A stretch of DNA of 64,000 nucleotides from assembly GCF_910592395.1 (NCBI RefSeq), contig NC_088319.1, forward strand, positions 5,768,001-5,832,000, read 5' to 3'. The stretch is from Lineus longissimus. Lineage: Eukaryota; Nemertea; Pilidiophora; Heteronemertea; Lineidae. This document shows positions 61,301 to 63,110 of this stretch, piece after piece. Under the pieces are notes generated by a model, which worked only from the letters and a program-made list of their open reading frames with translations, searched no databases and was not told the DNA's origin. Within the stretch, counting starts at the first letter, position 1, and each line of letters opens with the position of its first letter. The position numbers and the translations under genes were made by a program.

Positions 61301-62072
61301 ATCTGGTATGCGCACGCGTAACCAGAATCTTGAAAAAAAACCTCCGACTTGATTTCAGTCATTCTGCTGATTCGAAGTCGACTCCTCCATAGATGATTCA
61401 TGAAATACATACTTATCAATGGGGTGGTGTTGGTTCAATGGTATATACATGTACAAGGCAATTTTAAACATCTTTTCCCTGCCTAATAATAATATACTCG
61501 TCTTTTTTCAGATGGATTTTACTATTTGACGCTTACTGCCTTTAACAAGGTCGATTACGGTGGCCCCCTTGCAGTCACCGTATGCCACTCAACACCATAT
61601 TGCATTGACAACACAGAACCATTATTCAAGAAAAAGGGAATCCACAACGTCCGATATGATGAAGACACATACCTGTTACAAGCAAATCATTCCGCTTAGT
61701 AAGTAACAATAAAATGACTTTATTCACTAATTTCATGTATTTGATTCTGGTAAAATCAATCTGGTTTTACAGAAATCTGCTGCATGGCAATGCAAAATAT
61801 TCGTTGCACTATTTGCCCTGGTCGATCTATACCCATGCGTGGCGCAAAACTGCCCAACTTCAACACGTGATAATTCATGGTAACCGGAAAAACGGCGACC
61901 GACCGACCGACCGACCGACTGACCTGCCAACCTACCGTCATATGCAGTATCCCTTTCGCTTCTCTATAGCACATGTATCTGTGTAGTGCCCAGCGCAATG
62001 GACGTGATGGAGTCCGACGTGTCTTGACAGCAGCATCTCCAGTCAATTATACCTGGAAAACGAGCCCACGCG
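674..62072 (+). CDS. Giant multi-exon gene: tandem Cys-rich module protein with SAP-like, PAN-like and FN3-like parts (partial)
   Basis: I assembled 48 exons by locating AG acceptors and GT donors around open segments and requiring frame continuity. Every phase matches its neighbour from first exon to last, and the summed coding length is 9,481 nt. The conceptual product has a basic linker, a SAP-like motif, eleven tandem A-B modules joined by helical C linkers, two furin-type sites, a beta-rich region and a distal PAN/FN3-like part. Paired cysteines, furin sites and PAN/FN3-like segments argue for a secreted or matrix protein, but no signal peptide, start codon or stop codon is inside the window. 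I do not recognise a named orthologue and no enzyme motif is visible. The main uncertainties are the first two exons, the shortest internal exons and the last exon. A split into two adjacent genes near 43.6 kb is possible but is not needed to explain the frames. Confidence 0.8.
1365..2860. other. Intron with a dispersed repeat copy
   Basis: Nothing coding was found. Roughly 1955-2290 resembles 48362-48690: both have gatgact..tgcaggatatg..c..catgcaaaa, ggcatggtgc, a gcgacgtcatt phrase and aaaatcca..caatttTgaaaa-type ends in the same order. This suggests an old interspersed element of about 330 bp. Confidence 0.45.
2861..3214 (+). CDS. Exon 3: helical C segment plus SAP-like motif 1
   Basis: The exon runs from acceptor aaatgtttag to donor gtaagt (phase 1 in and out, about 118 residues). 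It starts with a Ser/Thr/Gly/Lys spacer, then an amphipathic helical stretch beginning NILNRLGLGDIGQSMMDTLK that resembles the C linkers of later modules, then KPC. Its end reads LTVDQLRTELTDRMLPTNGS followed by REQMAKRLL. This fits the SAP pattern of two helices around a central R-x-L-x-x-x-G-x-R turn. SAP domains usually bind DNA in nuclear proteins, so one here, ahead of Cys-rich modules, is odd. It may serve as a small helical scaffold instead. Confidence 0.8.
3390..5680. mobile_element. 2.3-kb DNA transposon-like element with perfect 32-nt inverted repeats
   Basis: Sequence 3390-3421 (starting ATACTGTAGTTTCATG) recurs as an exact reverse complement at 5649-5680. Between them lies a degenerate pogo-like transposase. 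A second, weaker pair of ends also exists: TA-CAGGTTGTC at 3638 and GACACCCTG-TA ending 5360, which looks like a mariner/pogo terminus with TA target sites. Either the outer pair bounds the whole element or one element is nested in another. A C tract lies at 3682-3697. Confidence 0.7.
3970..5025 (+). pseudogene. Pogo/Tigger-like DDE transposase, decayed
   Basis: Three plus-strand frames together resemble a pogo-family transposase. The N-terminal part (about 3985-4335: KRRRRYTVTEKLAYLRDKRE, MREFAAHYNIPWETFRRR) looks like a CENP-B/pogo helix-turn-helix region. The next frame (about 4340-4625) has FFFNMDQTFVLFDM, matching the first catalytic Asp block. The last frame (about 4825-5020) has FLLIVNHYQV, where the second catalytic Asp is Asn, followed by DYVPAGCTSLVQPLDV, a hallmark of this family. 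At least two frameshifts plus an in-frame stop near 4626 make it inactive. The sequence between is open only in pieces. Confidence 0.8.
5681..7307. other. Intron, no feature recognised
   Basis: The rest of intron 3 shows only short shadow ORFs on both strands, without domain similarity, repeats or splice-bounded segments that fit the flanking phase-1 junction. Confidence 0.5.
7308..10034 (+). CDS. Module 1 (exons 4-6: A, B1, B2)
   Basis: Exon 4 (7308-7517, phase 1/1) is part A: CPLIQLKMPKQIYC, then AVQCCMNLKI, then AYARLDPCDFKFVIGVDSW. Exon 5 (7907-7976, phase 1/2) is a short B1 joint. Exon 6 (9871-10034, phase 2/1) is part B2, containing LLDEAVLPIPVC and ending TMTWPD. The Cys layout (C...C, CC, DPC) sets the pattern for the whole array, probably as intradomain disulphides. 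The B1/B2 intron holds about 1.9 kb without a recognised element. I know of no catalytic function for this fold, and calling it structural or binding is inference from repetition and cysteines. Confidence 0.82.
7977..9870. other. Intron inside module 1, no feature recognised
   Basis: AT-rich sequence with short ORFs only. No inverted repeat, coding fragment or tandem array stood out. The 389-nt intron 7518-7906 is equally blank. Confidence 0.45.
10251..10615 (+). mobile_element. 3' remnant of a LINE with internal deletion
   Basis: About 10258-10340 reads IQIRRLEACLEEISTWMEAN in one frame, like the RT thumb of jockey/CR1/Rex-type LINEs (xLExCLxxIxxWMxxN). About 10338-10415 reads LPDHLKAIGEIGPFQRALKS HLF in another, like their ORF2 C terminus. 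The intervening coding region is missing, so this is a deleted copy. The tail has a tgctctgg..cagagcacttt hairpin and ends T/A-rich near 10610. The rest of the 10035-11995 intron shows nothing else. Confidence 0.62.
11996..14476 (+). CDS. Exons 7-8: helical C linker and SAP-like motif 2
   Basis: Exon 7 (11996-12123, phase 1/0) encodes DWSEFFSVDAIKNRLKETGK and further charged helix ending LNDLGIPE, a C-type linker. Exon 8 (14335-14476, phase 0/1) begins SLLTPNGPCTRPW and continues MKVSNIKKALHERGLAVNGS with ADMNNRL, a second good match to the SAP pattern. As in exon 3, the SAP-like part comes directly before an A block. Later modules keep the C linker but have no SAP-like motif. The intron between the two exons contains a LINE 3' end and a dispersed repeat. 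Confidence 0.8.
12455..12655. repeat. Interspersed repeat with AGGACAC / TCTCTATTRAGGACA phrases
   Basis: Degenerate short phrases (taaggacac, tctctatt, aaggacatc) repeat head to tail, and the far end carries their inverse (gggtgtcttt, atagagagg). This fits a small foldback element lying 3' of exon 7 in the intron. Confidence 0.5.
12675..13590 (-). mobile_element. 5'-truncated LINE, C-terminal ORF2 part
   Basis: One minus-strand ORF of 248 codons (13585-12839) ends the element. Motifs include TKFRVSNHMLEIETGRY, then PRGERFCSHC and DEFHVVFKCPKF, the zinc-knuckle-like C terminus found after the reverse transcriptase in many marine-invertebrate LINEs. The RT catalytic core is absent. On the minus strand the element ends with a short (CAAATT)n-like tail near 12679-12702. 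An uninterrupted ORF suggests a recent insertion. Confidence 0.8.
13575..14215. repeat. Dispersed repeat, copy 1 (pair with 61800-63110)
   Basis: The order of phrases (atgtgtggcgcaatactgcc, ttttatgtcaacatgct, cctagcgcatgt, aaccgccgatta, a C tract, aaaaccccaaatccgc, agggttgcggttagg, ggcgaacagagtctaggcaa) is the same as in 62510-63110, with high identity by eye. It abuts the LINE at 13590. Function unknown. Confidence 0.8.
14665..14825. repeat. Short repeat shared with 16738-16870
   Basis: Both places contain actattttggct, aaagaac, ccttTgaaaKtggcatt, and a ttcgttttgaRagagtt-type phrase ending ttgctt in the same order. This indicates two copies of a minor interspersed element on either side of exon 9. 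Confidence 0.45.
14900..18848 (+). CDS. Module 2 (exons 9-11: A, B1, B2+C)
   Basis: Exon 9 (14900-15145, phase 1/1) is part A. It is divergent: RIDACVDFTI replaces the usual GIxCC, and DLDFCKYKFSVGFEKF keeps the second motif before PWG. Exon 10 (18107-18149) is a 43-nt B1 exon, phase 1/2. Exon 11 (18596-18848, phase 2/0) fuses B2 (IKLCLAPDNC, then EIPQPLC) with a helical C linker (DVGKFLKGLGGEINKGAFNF). The B2-to-C intron seen in modules 1 and 3 is absent here. Only one Cys of the CC pair is present, so disulphide pairing probably differs from module 1. Confidence 0.8.
15187..15790. repeat. Foldback region rich in GGTTTTAA motifs
   Basis: gaggtcaagtattgagttta (15188) is answered by an inverse copy, aaactggtatttgacctc, near 15250 and again by gaggtcaaatatcac at 15440. 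The interior is packed with gttttaag/cttaaaac words and ends with ggttttaatcc near 15785. It resembles a foldback transposon or degenerate MITE. The following 15.8-18.1 kb holds a 25-nt C tract (about 16284-16308) and no coding exon. Confidence 0.6.
18849..21951. other. Introns of modules 2-3, no mobile element recognised
   Basis: Gaps 18849-19385, 19681-20009, 20065-20809 and 20989-21951 contain only short shadow ORFs and homopolymer runs. I saw no element ends, tandem repeat or missed module part in them. Confidence 0.4.
19386..22125 (+). CDS. Module 3 (exons 12-15: A, B1, B2, C)
   Basis: Exon 12 (19386-19680, phase 0/1) opens with a Cys/Pro linker (SDDSCKLPSTSTPTCPW), then NCFGVSCCLHLPF, FEFDPCEFTI and HYNWG. 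It has no ATG and is recognised by homology to the other A blocks. Exon 13 (20010-20064, phase 1/2) is B1. Exon 14 (20810-20988, phase 2/1) is B2 with VTVCLEIEGTAVC and DKSVPLC. Exon 15 (21952-22125, phase 1/1) is the C linker (SLKDYMKTKGLEIGKAVVGA), ending with a Ser/Asp-rich spacer carrying one Cys. This module keeps every internal intron, which probably represents the ancestral gene structure. Confidence 0.83.
22206..22231. repeat. Poly(G) tract
   Basis: A run of G interrupted by one A, about 100 nt upstream of exon 16. Long C or G tracts also occur at about 3682, 13751, 16284, 18511, 30709 and 32354. They are likely slippage-prone and assembly-sensitive. Confidence 0.9.
22324..23628 (+). 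CDS. Module 4 (exons 16-18: A, B1, B2+C)
   Basis: Exon 16 (22324-22545, phase 1/1) reads CNLRLFKLPKLPNFVKC, then SIECCVDVNF, TLDTCDLVFKIGFEKLDF and YHWG, a canonical A block with DTC in place of DPC. Exon 17 (22784-22826) is a 43-nt B1 exon, phase 1/2. Exon 18 (23312-23628, phase 2/1) fuses B2 (NAELCVSFNKDANC) to a helical C linker (DINSMKKYMGKLGSKATGMA) and ends with VEGLCPDSTNPVK. Donor gtatgt is at the end. A 19-nt G tract interrupted by one A lies 100 nt upstream of exon 16 in the intron. Confidence 0.85.
25822..25977. mobile_element. Small inverted-repeat element with telomere-like core, nested in the Penelope copy
   Basis: ctttagaattcccgatcgg (25828-25846) is matched by ccgatcggtaattctaaag (25953-25971), 18 of 19 positions complementary. 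The host sequence resumes as taaacgtatat after tataaacata, which suggests a duplicated target. The core contains three and a half CCCTAA copies (25894-25914). Confidence 0.6.
25894..25914. repeat. Interstitial telomere-like repeat (CCCTAA)3
   Basis: About 21 nt of consecutive CCCTAA units lie within the hairpin element. The run is far too short for a chromosome end. Confidence 0.85.
26254..28805 (+). CDS. Module 5 (exons 19-20: A+B1, B2+C)
   Basis: Exon 19 (26254-26524, phase 1/2) joins A and B1 in one exon: CPLAKDRNISLPMLPGG, CHGIECCASIDL, TIDPFSYKLTVGFENW, YEWGKEES. The DPC cysteine is replaced by Phe (DPF), while CC is kept. Exon 20 (28510-28805, phase 2/1) joins B2 (EYDFPIP, with no Cys after the PIP) to a C linker (KEFKKNIGGQAGEYAWEATK) and ends NLCSVGNTNP. 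The loss of the A/B1 intron is shared with module 6. The intron between the exons holds a large palindromic array and tandemly related sequence. Confidence 0.85.
26979..27574. mobile_element. Palindromic foldback array of AAGAAAACC(W)GGTTTTCTT units
   Basis: The terminus TGGCAAGCCGTTCGTC appears at 26981, its reverse complement ends at 27330, and another reverse copy (one base different) ends at 27574. Between the first two, about 350 bp form a near-perfect palindrome centred near 27155. Its arms are made of roughly 20-nt blocks that are themselves palindromic (aagaaaacctggttttctt type). The third terminus closes a second, incomplete array. The similar flanks gttctaccc on both sides may be a target duplication. 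Confidence 0.82.
27586..29260. repeat. Roughly 550-bp tandem-like repeat interrupted by exon 20
   Basis: Block X (27590-27900) recurs at 28145-28440: gatttYYccgaYgtcacgct, gcggggtgacgtgaac, ggaaaggtctttcgcgccag, catcaaacac.ttcagaaaaatagt. Block Y (27920-28090) recurs at 29025-29195: cagtcacctcc, tcaacaaatt, ccgatgttgactccgatt, cgagttagc. An X-like start follows at about 29235. Exon 20 lies between the second X and second Y. Confidence 0.75.
29584..31708 (+). CDS. Module 6 (exons 21-24: A+B1, B2, C, Pro-rich joint)
   Basis: Exon 21 (29584-29839, phase 1/2) is a fused A+B1: CPTLNMPKLPSGVQC, CFGVTCCVELDF, then VDTLDMTLSAGFEKK, where the DPC cysteine is Leu. Exon 22 (30537-30676, phase 2/1) is a short B2 lacking the usual cysteines (FKIPQVIKNVDW). 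Exon 23 (31057-31139, phase 1/0) is a C linker. Exon 24 (31654-31708, phase 0/1) encodes DFFDNKPCPLPSSPPSSN, a Pro/Ser hinge. Modules 5 and 6 share both the fused A+B1 exon and the missing DPC cysteine, so they are probably sister duplicates. Confidence 0.78.
32432..33083 (+). CDS. Module 7 (exons 25-26: A, fused B)
   Basis: Exon 25 (32432-32641, phase 1/1) is part A: CNIPLPKSLSNN, NCLGIQACIKFK, EVDPKTFEFRIGVEKL. One Cys of the CC pair (GIQAC) and the DPC Cys (DPK) are both absent. Exon 26 (32883-33083, phase 1/1) has B1 and B2 in a single exon: GIRICLDHHCSPQVQ, LLDKAPLPMPYVDDGG, VWPS. From this module onward B is never split by the phase-2 intron found in modules 1-6. There is no C exon between modules 6 and 7 beyond exons 23-24. 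Confidence 0.87.
33751..34737 (+). CDS. Module 8 (exons 27-28: C+A fused, fused B)
   Basis: Exon 27 (33751-34083, phase 1/1) fuses a helical C linker (DPAQMKNWLYNKALETSKDL) with the most canonical A block: CPYFSLPNLPSFARC, YCTGIECCLDVQ, LLDPCKFVFSFGFEKW, YNWG. Exon 28 (34519-34737, phase 1/1) is part B (ILLFDKAKIPIPIC-type; actual VLFDKAKIPIPIC) and lacks the CLD cysteines. All A-block cysteines are intact, making this the best template for a profile. The same exon organisation recurs in module 9, which points to recent tandem duplication. Confidence 0.88.
35081..36438 (+). CDS. Module 9 (exons 29-30: C+A fused, fused B)
   Basis: Exon 29 (35081-35407, phase 1/1) has the same fused C+A organisation as module 8: a C linker with FFKQASAIVLSRIGVDTRLL, then CPQFTLPKKLPSGLSLHV, CTGIEACLALDL, VIDPCKFTFSLGFEKW, LWG. 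One Cys of the CC pair is Ala. Exon 30 (36235-36438, phase 1/1) is a complete part B: VVLCLDGKCLPDIVVIDKAM, then MPIPFCGKDGS and W. A 189-bp inverted-repeat element sits in the intron and ends 32 nt upstream of exon 30, so it contributes to the acceptor neighbourhood. Confidence 0.87.
36014..36202. mobile_element. 189-bp MITE-like element with about 63-nt inverted repeats
   Basis: The left arm starts agtggctcaataaaaat and runs to ggcatttac. The right arm is its reverse complement with about six mismatches, ending ttttattgagccact at 36202. The element ends 32 nt before exon 30, so the branch-point zone of that intron may lie within it. Confidence 0.8.
36468..37114. mobile_element. 647-bp element with inverted ends containing (CGATTA)n
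   Basis: Left end agtttccgcatcgctaacg plus three cgatta units. Right end is the inverse: taatcgtaatcg units plus taagcgatgcggaaact. The interior has no transposase-like ORF. Non-autonomous DNA element in the intron after exon 30. Confidence 0.75.
37933..40055 (+). CDS. Module 10 (exons 31-34: C, A split in two, B+C)
   Basis: Exon 31 (37933-38009, phase 1/0) is a C linker. Part A is uniquely split by a phase-0 intron into exon 32 (38588-38737: CPYIRLPALPLNIKC, CTGIICSASLDLK) and exon 33 (39013-39124: WAILDPCEFSLSIGFERV, GYTFG). The CC pair reads CS. Exon 34 (39756-40055, phase 1/1) is B fused with a short C segment: LQLCLDSACVTMG, NTMPIPFC, SWPS, then GVGLDFFKPKPC. The extra intron falls between SASLDLK and AVKRNFK, in the middle of the A block. 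Confidence 0.84.
40267..43579 (+). CDS. Module 11 (exons 35-36) ending in two furin-type sites
   Basis: Exon 35 (40267-40482, phase 1/1) is a divergent A block: CASPYLYLPIF, DCLGIQCCFELDL, YINQCKKELHFGLENK. Exon 36 (43348-43579, phase 1/2) starts like part B (VKYTLRDTGYTFKANLELDW) with several cysteines, but instead of PIPxC...WPS it ends CPSRKRR-SLENNVDRTKR. RKRR fits R-x-[KR]-R. The last Arg codon of RTKR is split, with CG in exon 36 and T in exon 37. Both motifs suit proprotein convertases of the secretory pathway, so the module array is probably released from the distal part, leaving an 11-residue peptide between the cuts. Confidence 0.82.
41600..42965 (+). repeat. Roughly 300-bp tandem repeat (GGTCA / CCACCAGGGGGCC type)
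   Basis: The landmark tggcacRtttcttaacc begins at 41665, about 41965 (altered), 42121, 42422 and 42716. Unit spacing is about 300, 156 (truncated), 301 and 294. Each unit carries tggtacacatgaccc, cttggccaccagggggcc, a gatatctcgYttatt phrase, caaggatacatca and caaggtcacagaggtcaaa. The strip separates exons 35 and 36. The remaining introns 40483-41600 and 42965-43347 hold nothing recognised. Confidence 0.88.
44261..44911 (+). CDS. Exons 37-38: start of the distal chain (Gly/Lys/Gln-rich)
   Basis: Exon 37 (44261-44381, phase 2/0) completes the Arg of RTKR and continues GLLTKGGPRPGDDIWAITKA, then a helical charged stretch ending YFDNLKK. Exon 38 (44770-44911, phase 0/1) encodes QQKKVGLTRKEAKGNGQREQ, then AAMAGQGVGSFMSGNRGSGG and DLKIEG. 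There are no cysteines. If the furin site is used, GLLTKGG would be the new N terminus. Exon 38 is low complexity and rests mainly on its splice sites and phase fit. Confidence 0.62.
45394..45510. repeat. Short hairpin (inverted repeat)
   Basis: ataatagaatcctttgttccc (about 45398-45418) is mirrored by gggaacaaacgattctatcat (about 45477-45497). It is probably part of a decayed small element in the 44912-45778 intron. Confidence 0.55.
45779..46005 (+). CDS. Exon 39: helical segment of the distal chain
   Basis: The exon runs from acceptor cttttccag to donor gtaggt (phase 1/0, 75 residues). It reads EDIKEMLGTVKDIAGHSKDL, a short Gly/Lys turn, GVDLLGAQLAGMTIGEITAM and NLDPVIVLQLLNDIKQLF. It looks like several amphipathic helices, comparable in character to the C linkers but longer, and has no cysteine. 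Phase 1 entry joins exon 38 directly, so a weak candidate exon between them (45212 onward) is not needed. Confidence 0.7.
46340..46920. repeat. GC-richer inverted-repeat region
   Basis: cctcgagccacttgaagccgg (46371-46391) has partial inverse and direct echoes (cctcgagctggctcgaagccgg at about 46676, caagtgactcgag, ggtcacttgg). It resembles a degenerate foldback element. No coding sequence was found in it. Confidence 0.45.
47655..47975. mobile_element. 321-bp MITE with 59-nt inverted repeats
   Basis: Arms 47655-47713 and 47917-47975 are inverse copies with three visible mismatches. They start tatatactctaaaacctcg and include ggctccgccc. TATA at both outer ends suggests a TA-type target. The interior lacks an ORF. 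The element sits 31 nt upstream of exon 40. Confidence 0.85.
48007..54233 (+). CDS. Exons 40-42: beta-strand-rich region of the distal chain
   Basis: Exon 40 (48007-48166, phase 0/1) contains LPDLTLKMAFSIP and IVGGIVPLTF. Exon 41 (50293-50518, phase 1/2) contains GFAGLDVEIGAKVLQMKVFA, VAVGFLLYGKLRIEG and KAEIAFSKFPLDV. Exon 42 (54014-54233, phase 2/0) contains MDMVLVPLIIRMKALVTLEV and an acidic end, EEDDSPPKFDSYEEEL. Alternating hydrophobic residues and repeated Gly suggest a long antiparallel beta structure with two cysteines (CELRFPC). Exon 42 uses a weak donor (gtttgt). A LINE with 355-bp flanking repeats lies in the intron before it. No named domain is assigned. Confidence 0.77.
48362..48690. 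repeat. Dispersed repeat copy (pair with 1955-2290)
   Basis: Shares ordered phrases with the stretch near 2 kb (gatgact..tgcaggatatg, catgcaaaa, catggtgc, tgcgacgtcatt, gggacagg, aaaatccaa). Moderate divergence, same orientation. The following sequence to 49.9 kb shows nothing further. Confidence 0.45.
49917..50100 (+). repeat. tRNA-derived SINE-like element
   Basis: The head resembles a tRNA gene: A-box-like ggtagcgcagtgtaagag (49926-49943) and a perfect B box ggttcgactcc (49971-49981). The 3' body (ttcccctactggtagagttc, gtgagcgcgttctggctgct, cttgaaacccctgattgat) is not tRNA. The anticodon arm is not convincing, so a SINE is preferred to a functional tRNA. Confidence 0.68.
51395..51749. repeat. 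355-bp direct repeat, left copy
   Basis: It begins aaaaacgggaacacactt and ends aactgccgtaattat. By eye about six substitutions separate it from 53651-54005, and both copies are exactly 355 bp. The upstream flank (gtaccgggtggtcaaaaaaa) looks like a mariner-type end, so the unit may be part of an older DNA element. Confidence 0.9.
51750..53650 (-). mobile_element. LINE (jockey/CR1-like), 5' truncated, between 355-bp direct repeats
   Basis: Minus-strand reverse transcriptase: YRPVSLLCIISKVMERLI, HHGFRSKRSTSTKL, AIYLDFSKAFDRVPHHLL, SGVPQGSILGPLLFLI, then in a second frame YVNDLPEVMG, SLFADDSNMYR (the catalytic DD box) and WGVCLNAIKCQ. One frameshift in an A/T run near 52885-52895 separates the ORFs (53706-52864 and 52886-51963). 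The C terminus ends CSWVRRCRCPFCRY. On the minus strand the 3' end has a (GAAAT)n tail (about 51750-51769). The endonuclease domain is missing, so the copy is truncated and inactive. Confidence 0.88.
53651..54005. repeat. 355-bp direct repeat, right copy
   Basis: Near-identical to 51395-51749. It ends 8 bp before exon 42 (54014), so the acceptor region of that intron directly borders it. Confidence 0.9.
55511..55720 (+). CDS. Exon 43: beta-rich segment
   Basis: The exon is bounded by acceptor gtcgatgcag and donor gtaagt, phase 0/0, exactly 70 codons. It opens EARKRSTTRTTCSVHQVANR, then DYTSPAIEISVKATDDRSQV and KLFLNAGLFPG. The alternating pattern continues the beta-rich region of exons 40-42. 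EARKR looks dibasic but lacks Arg at P4, so it is not a canonical furin site. Confidence 0.75.
56500..57063 (+). CDS. Exon 44: Cys-rich segment with PAN/Apple-like pattern
   Basis: This is the longest exon (564 nt, 188 codons, phase 0/0), from acceptor taccttag to donor gtatgt. It begins VLPASGQPLHFRMCGSN with GGKMSCVDC, followed by a Gly/Asp/Ser-rich middle. Near its end it has DCAKHCLEYAPQRCMSFNYV then GACELLEG, matching the PAN/Apple spacing C-x3-C-x7-C-x-S-F-N-Y...C-x-L. PAN domains mediate protein or carbohydrate contacts in extracellular proteins. The alternative acceptor at 56508-56509 would break the frame. Confidence 0.8.
57835..58148 (+). CDS. Exon 45: FN3-like segment
   Basis: The exon uses acceptor tgtttcag and donor gtgggt, phase 0/2. 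It reads DKYYHFERLGIGSMMTFSRK, then LYYINVRITNRLGYQSM and KAILTDFTVPVPGP. The Y-x-x-N-V-R-x-T-N-x-x-G strand followed by a D-x-T-x-P end is typical of FN3-like beta sandwiches in extracellular proteins. A second part carries two cysteines (LSCNKLILGHEVKWGLYC) and starts the next domain. The fold assignment rests on pattern only. Confidence 0.78.
58395..58509. repeat. Perfect 32-nt inverted repeat (hairpin)
   Basis: 58395-58426 (ggtgatatgaataaagacta...) and 58478-58509 are exact inverse copies with a 51-nt loop containing tacatttacactaggcc. This is a very small MITE-like element in the 58149-59303 intron, where nothing else was recognised. Confidence 0.85.
59304..59587 (+). CDS. Exon 46: FN3-like segment with WDGFYDPDSGIRGY
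   Basis: The exon uses acceptor tatttgcag and donor gtaagc, phase 2/1. It contains VFNGLEPMTDLICTQSNRYI, SSNWDGFYDPDSGIRGYTLA and HLFHESEWTHSELIDVDD. The W-x-G-F-x-D-x-x-S-G-I-x-x-Y signature marks the start of an FN3-like repeat seen in many invertebrate secreted proteins. Exon 47 supplies the matching C-terminal strands. The segment is rich in His (HHDPHNHLFH), which could bind metal, although that is speculative. Confidence 0.8.
60661..60838 (-). repeat. tRNA-derived SINE-like element, minus strand
   Basis: On the minus strand gttcggggttcgattcccgc provides a consensus B box (ggttcgattcc), followed by a body with ggtttcctcggtgtctccgg. The A box is degenerate. It lies back to back with the plus-strand SINE. 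Confidence 0.6.
60842..61075 (+). repeat. tRNA-derived SINE-like element, plus strand
   Basis: A tRNA-like head ggtggcctcgtggcgtccgc (A-box region) and agggtcgaggccc (B-box region) is followed by a body with ggtgtctcataagccaaaag and ccctttcattaggggtgaca. It ends in a ctttacttgactttac tail resembling a short target or tail repeat. Confidence 0.65.
61512..61698 (+). CDS. Exon 47: end of the FN3-like repeat
   Basis: The exon uses acceptor ttttttcag and donor gtaagt, phase 1/2. It reads DGFYYLTLTAFNKVDYGGPL, then VTVCHSTPYCIDNTEP. The Y-Y-x-T-x-x-A-x-N-K-V strand and I-D-N-T-x-P end complete the repeat begun in exon 46. The two cysteines are eight residues apart. It then opens another repeat (GIHNVRYDEDTYLLQANHSA) that must continue downstream. 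Confidence 0.8.
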
Positions 62073-62378
62073 GTAAGGAACTGATTACGATACTCTAAAG
62101 ATATGCTTTGTCTACATGGTCGGTGGCTATAAAAACATGATTTGGGCCTAATCGATGCACTTTAGTTTTTCTACTCGAGTGTCTCGACCGATGCATGAAC
62201 TGCAACGCGCAACATGCATTTGTTGTCATTTGACCAGCGCACGTGCGCTTGTTTACAATTTCATTTCACATGACCTGCTATCGTGGATTGGATATGAGAC
62301 CTGTGACTCAACTACGAAACTCCTTGGGTTGGTAGATCGGAAGGTCGGTCGGTCAGCGTTTTTCCGGTTACCATAATT
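61872..62378. mobile_element. Element with CCGGAAAAACG / GACC-repeat inverted ends
   Basis: aattcatggtaaccggaaaa (61872) with a following (GACC)n run is mirrored by ggtcggtcggtcagcg..ttccggttaccataatt ending 62378. The interior is about 430 bp without a transposase. Tentative exon 48 lies inside. Confidence 0.7.
61987..62072 (+). CDS. Exon 48 (tentative): continuation of the distal region
   Basis: From acceptor tgtgtag to donor gtaagg the segment is open in the required frame (phase 2/1) and reads AQRNGRDGVRRVLTAASPVN then YTWKTSPR. Phase compatibility on both sides supports it. Against it, the acceptor has a poor pyrimidine tract and the segment lies between 36-37-nt inverted repeats (61872-61908 and 62343-62378) that look like ends of a transposable element. 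It may be chance. Confidence 0.33.
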
Positions 62379-63110
62379 CATTGATAACAATGATTCAAAA
62401 ACAATTATGGTCCGGTACGTTACGTACGAAGCATCTAAGTGAACTTTCCCCCTCAATAACTGGATCGTACTTCTGGATTACCCAGAAAAATGACTTTTTG
62501 GGAAAGTCAAAAAATCGCCTTGATCAATTTTATGTCAACATGCTACGTACATGTATGTCGCATCGAAGCAAACTCTGTTGGAAATGACGTAGCCATGCCT
62601 AGCGCATGTTCGTACAACCGCCGATTATTGAAAAAATATAATTTGCATTATAATTAACAAAGAATAGCTCTTACCCCACATAATTTCTCTATTTCGGAAA
62701 TCTACTTGAAAAACCCCAAATCCGCGGTTATTCGGACAAGCTCCAGTTGGTTAACAGCACATTTCCATTTTCAAAATTTGAAAAATATTTCATAAAAGTG
62801 GAGAAAAACTGCTTGACATTTGAAACTTTATCATTTACGCCGGTTTCTTTACTATTTACAACACAAGTCCACTAGAGTGAGTTTCGAAATATCATGCACA
62901 AATCAGCGGACCATTGAAAACCAAGGCCTATAAATTGCTGTCACATTTCAGGGTTGCGGTTAGGCATCAATAAAAGTTCCCCGAGCAGACTGACTCTGCC
63001 TAAAATCGGCGAACAGAGTCTAGGCAATTATGATTCATTATGTTACACTGGAATGGGTAGCTTGGAATATGCTTGCCTTGGGAAAAACCCCTTGACTATA
63101 GATCAACCTT

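Larger units (their letters stand above)
61800..63110. repeat. Dispersed repeat, copy 2, interrupted
   Basis: Same element as 13575-14215. The first part is 61806-61862 (atgcgtggcgcaaaactgcc) and the remainder resumes near 62518 (ttttatgtcaacatgct) and runs to about 63110. About 650 bp of foreign sequence, with its own inverted ends, splits it. Confidence 0.78.
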
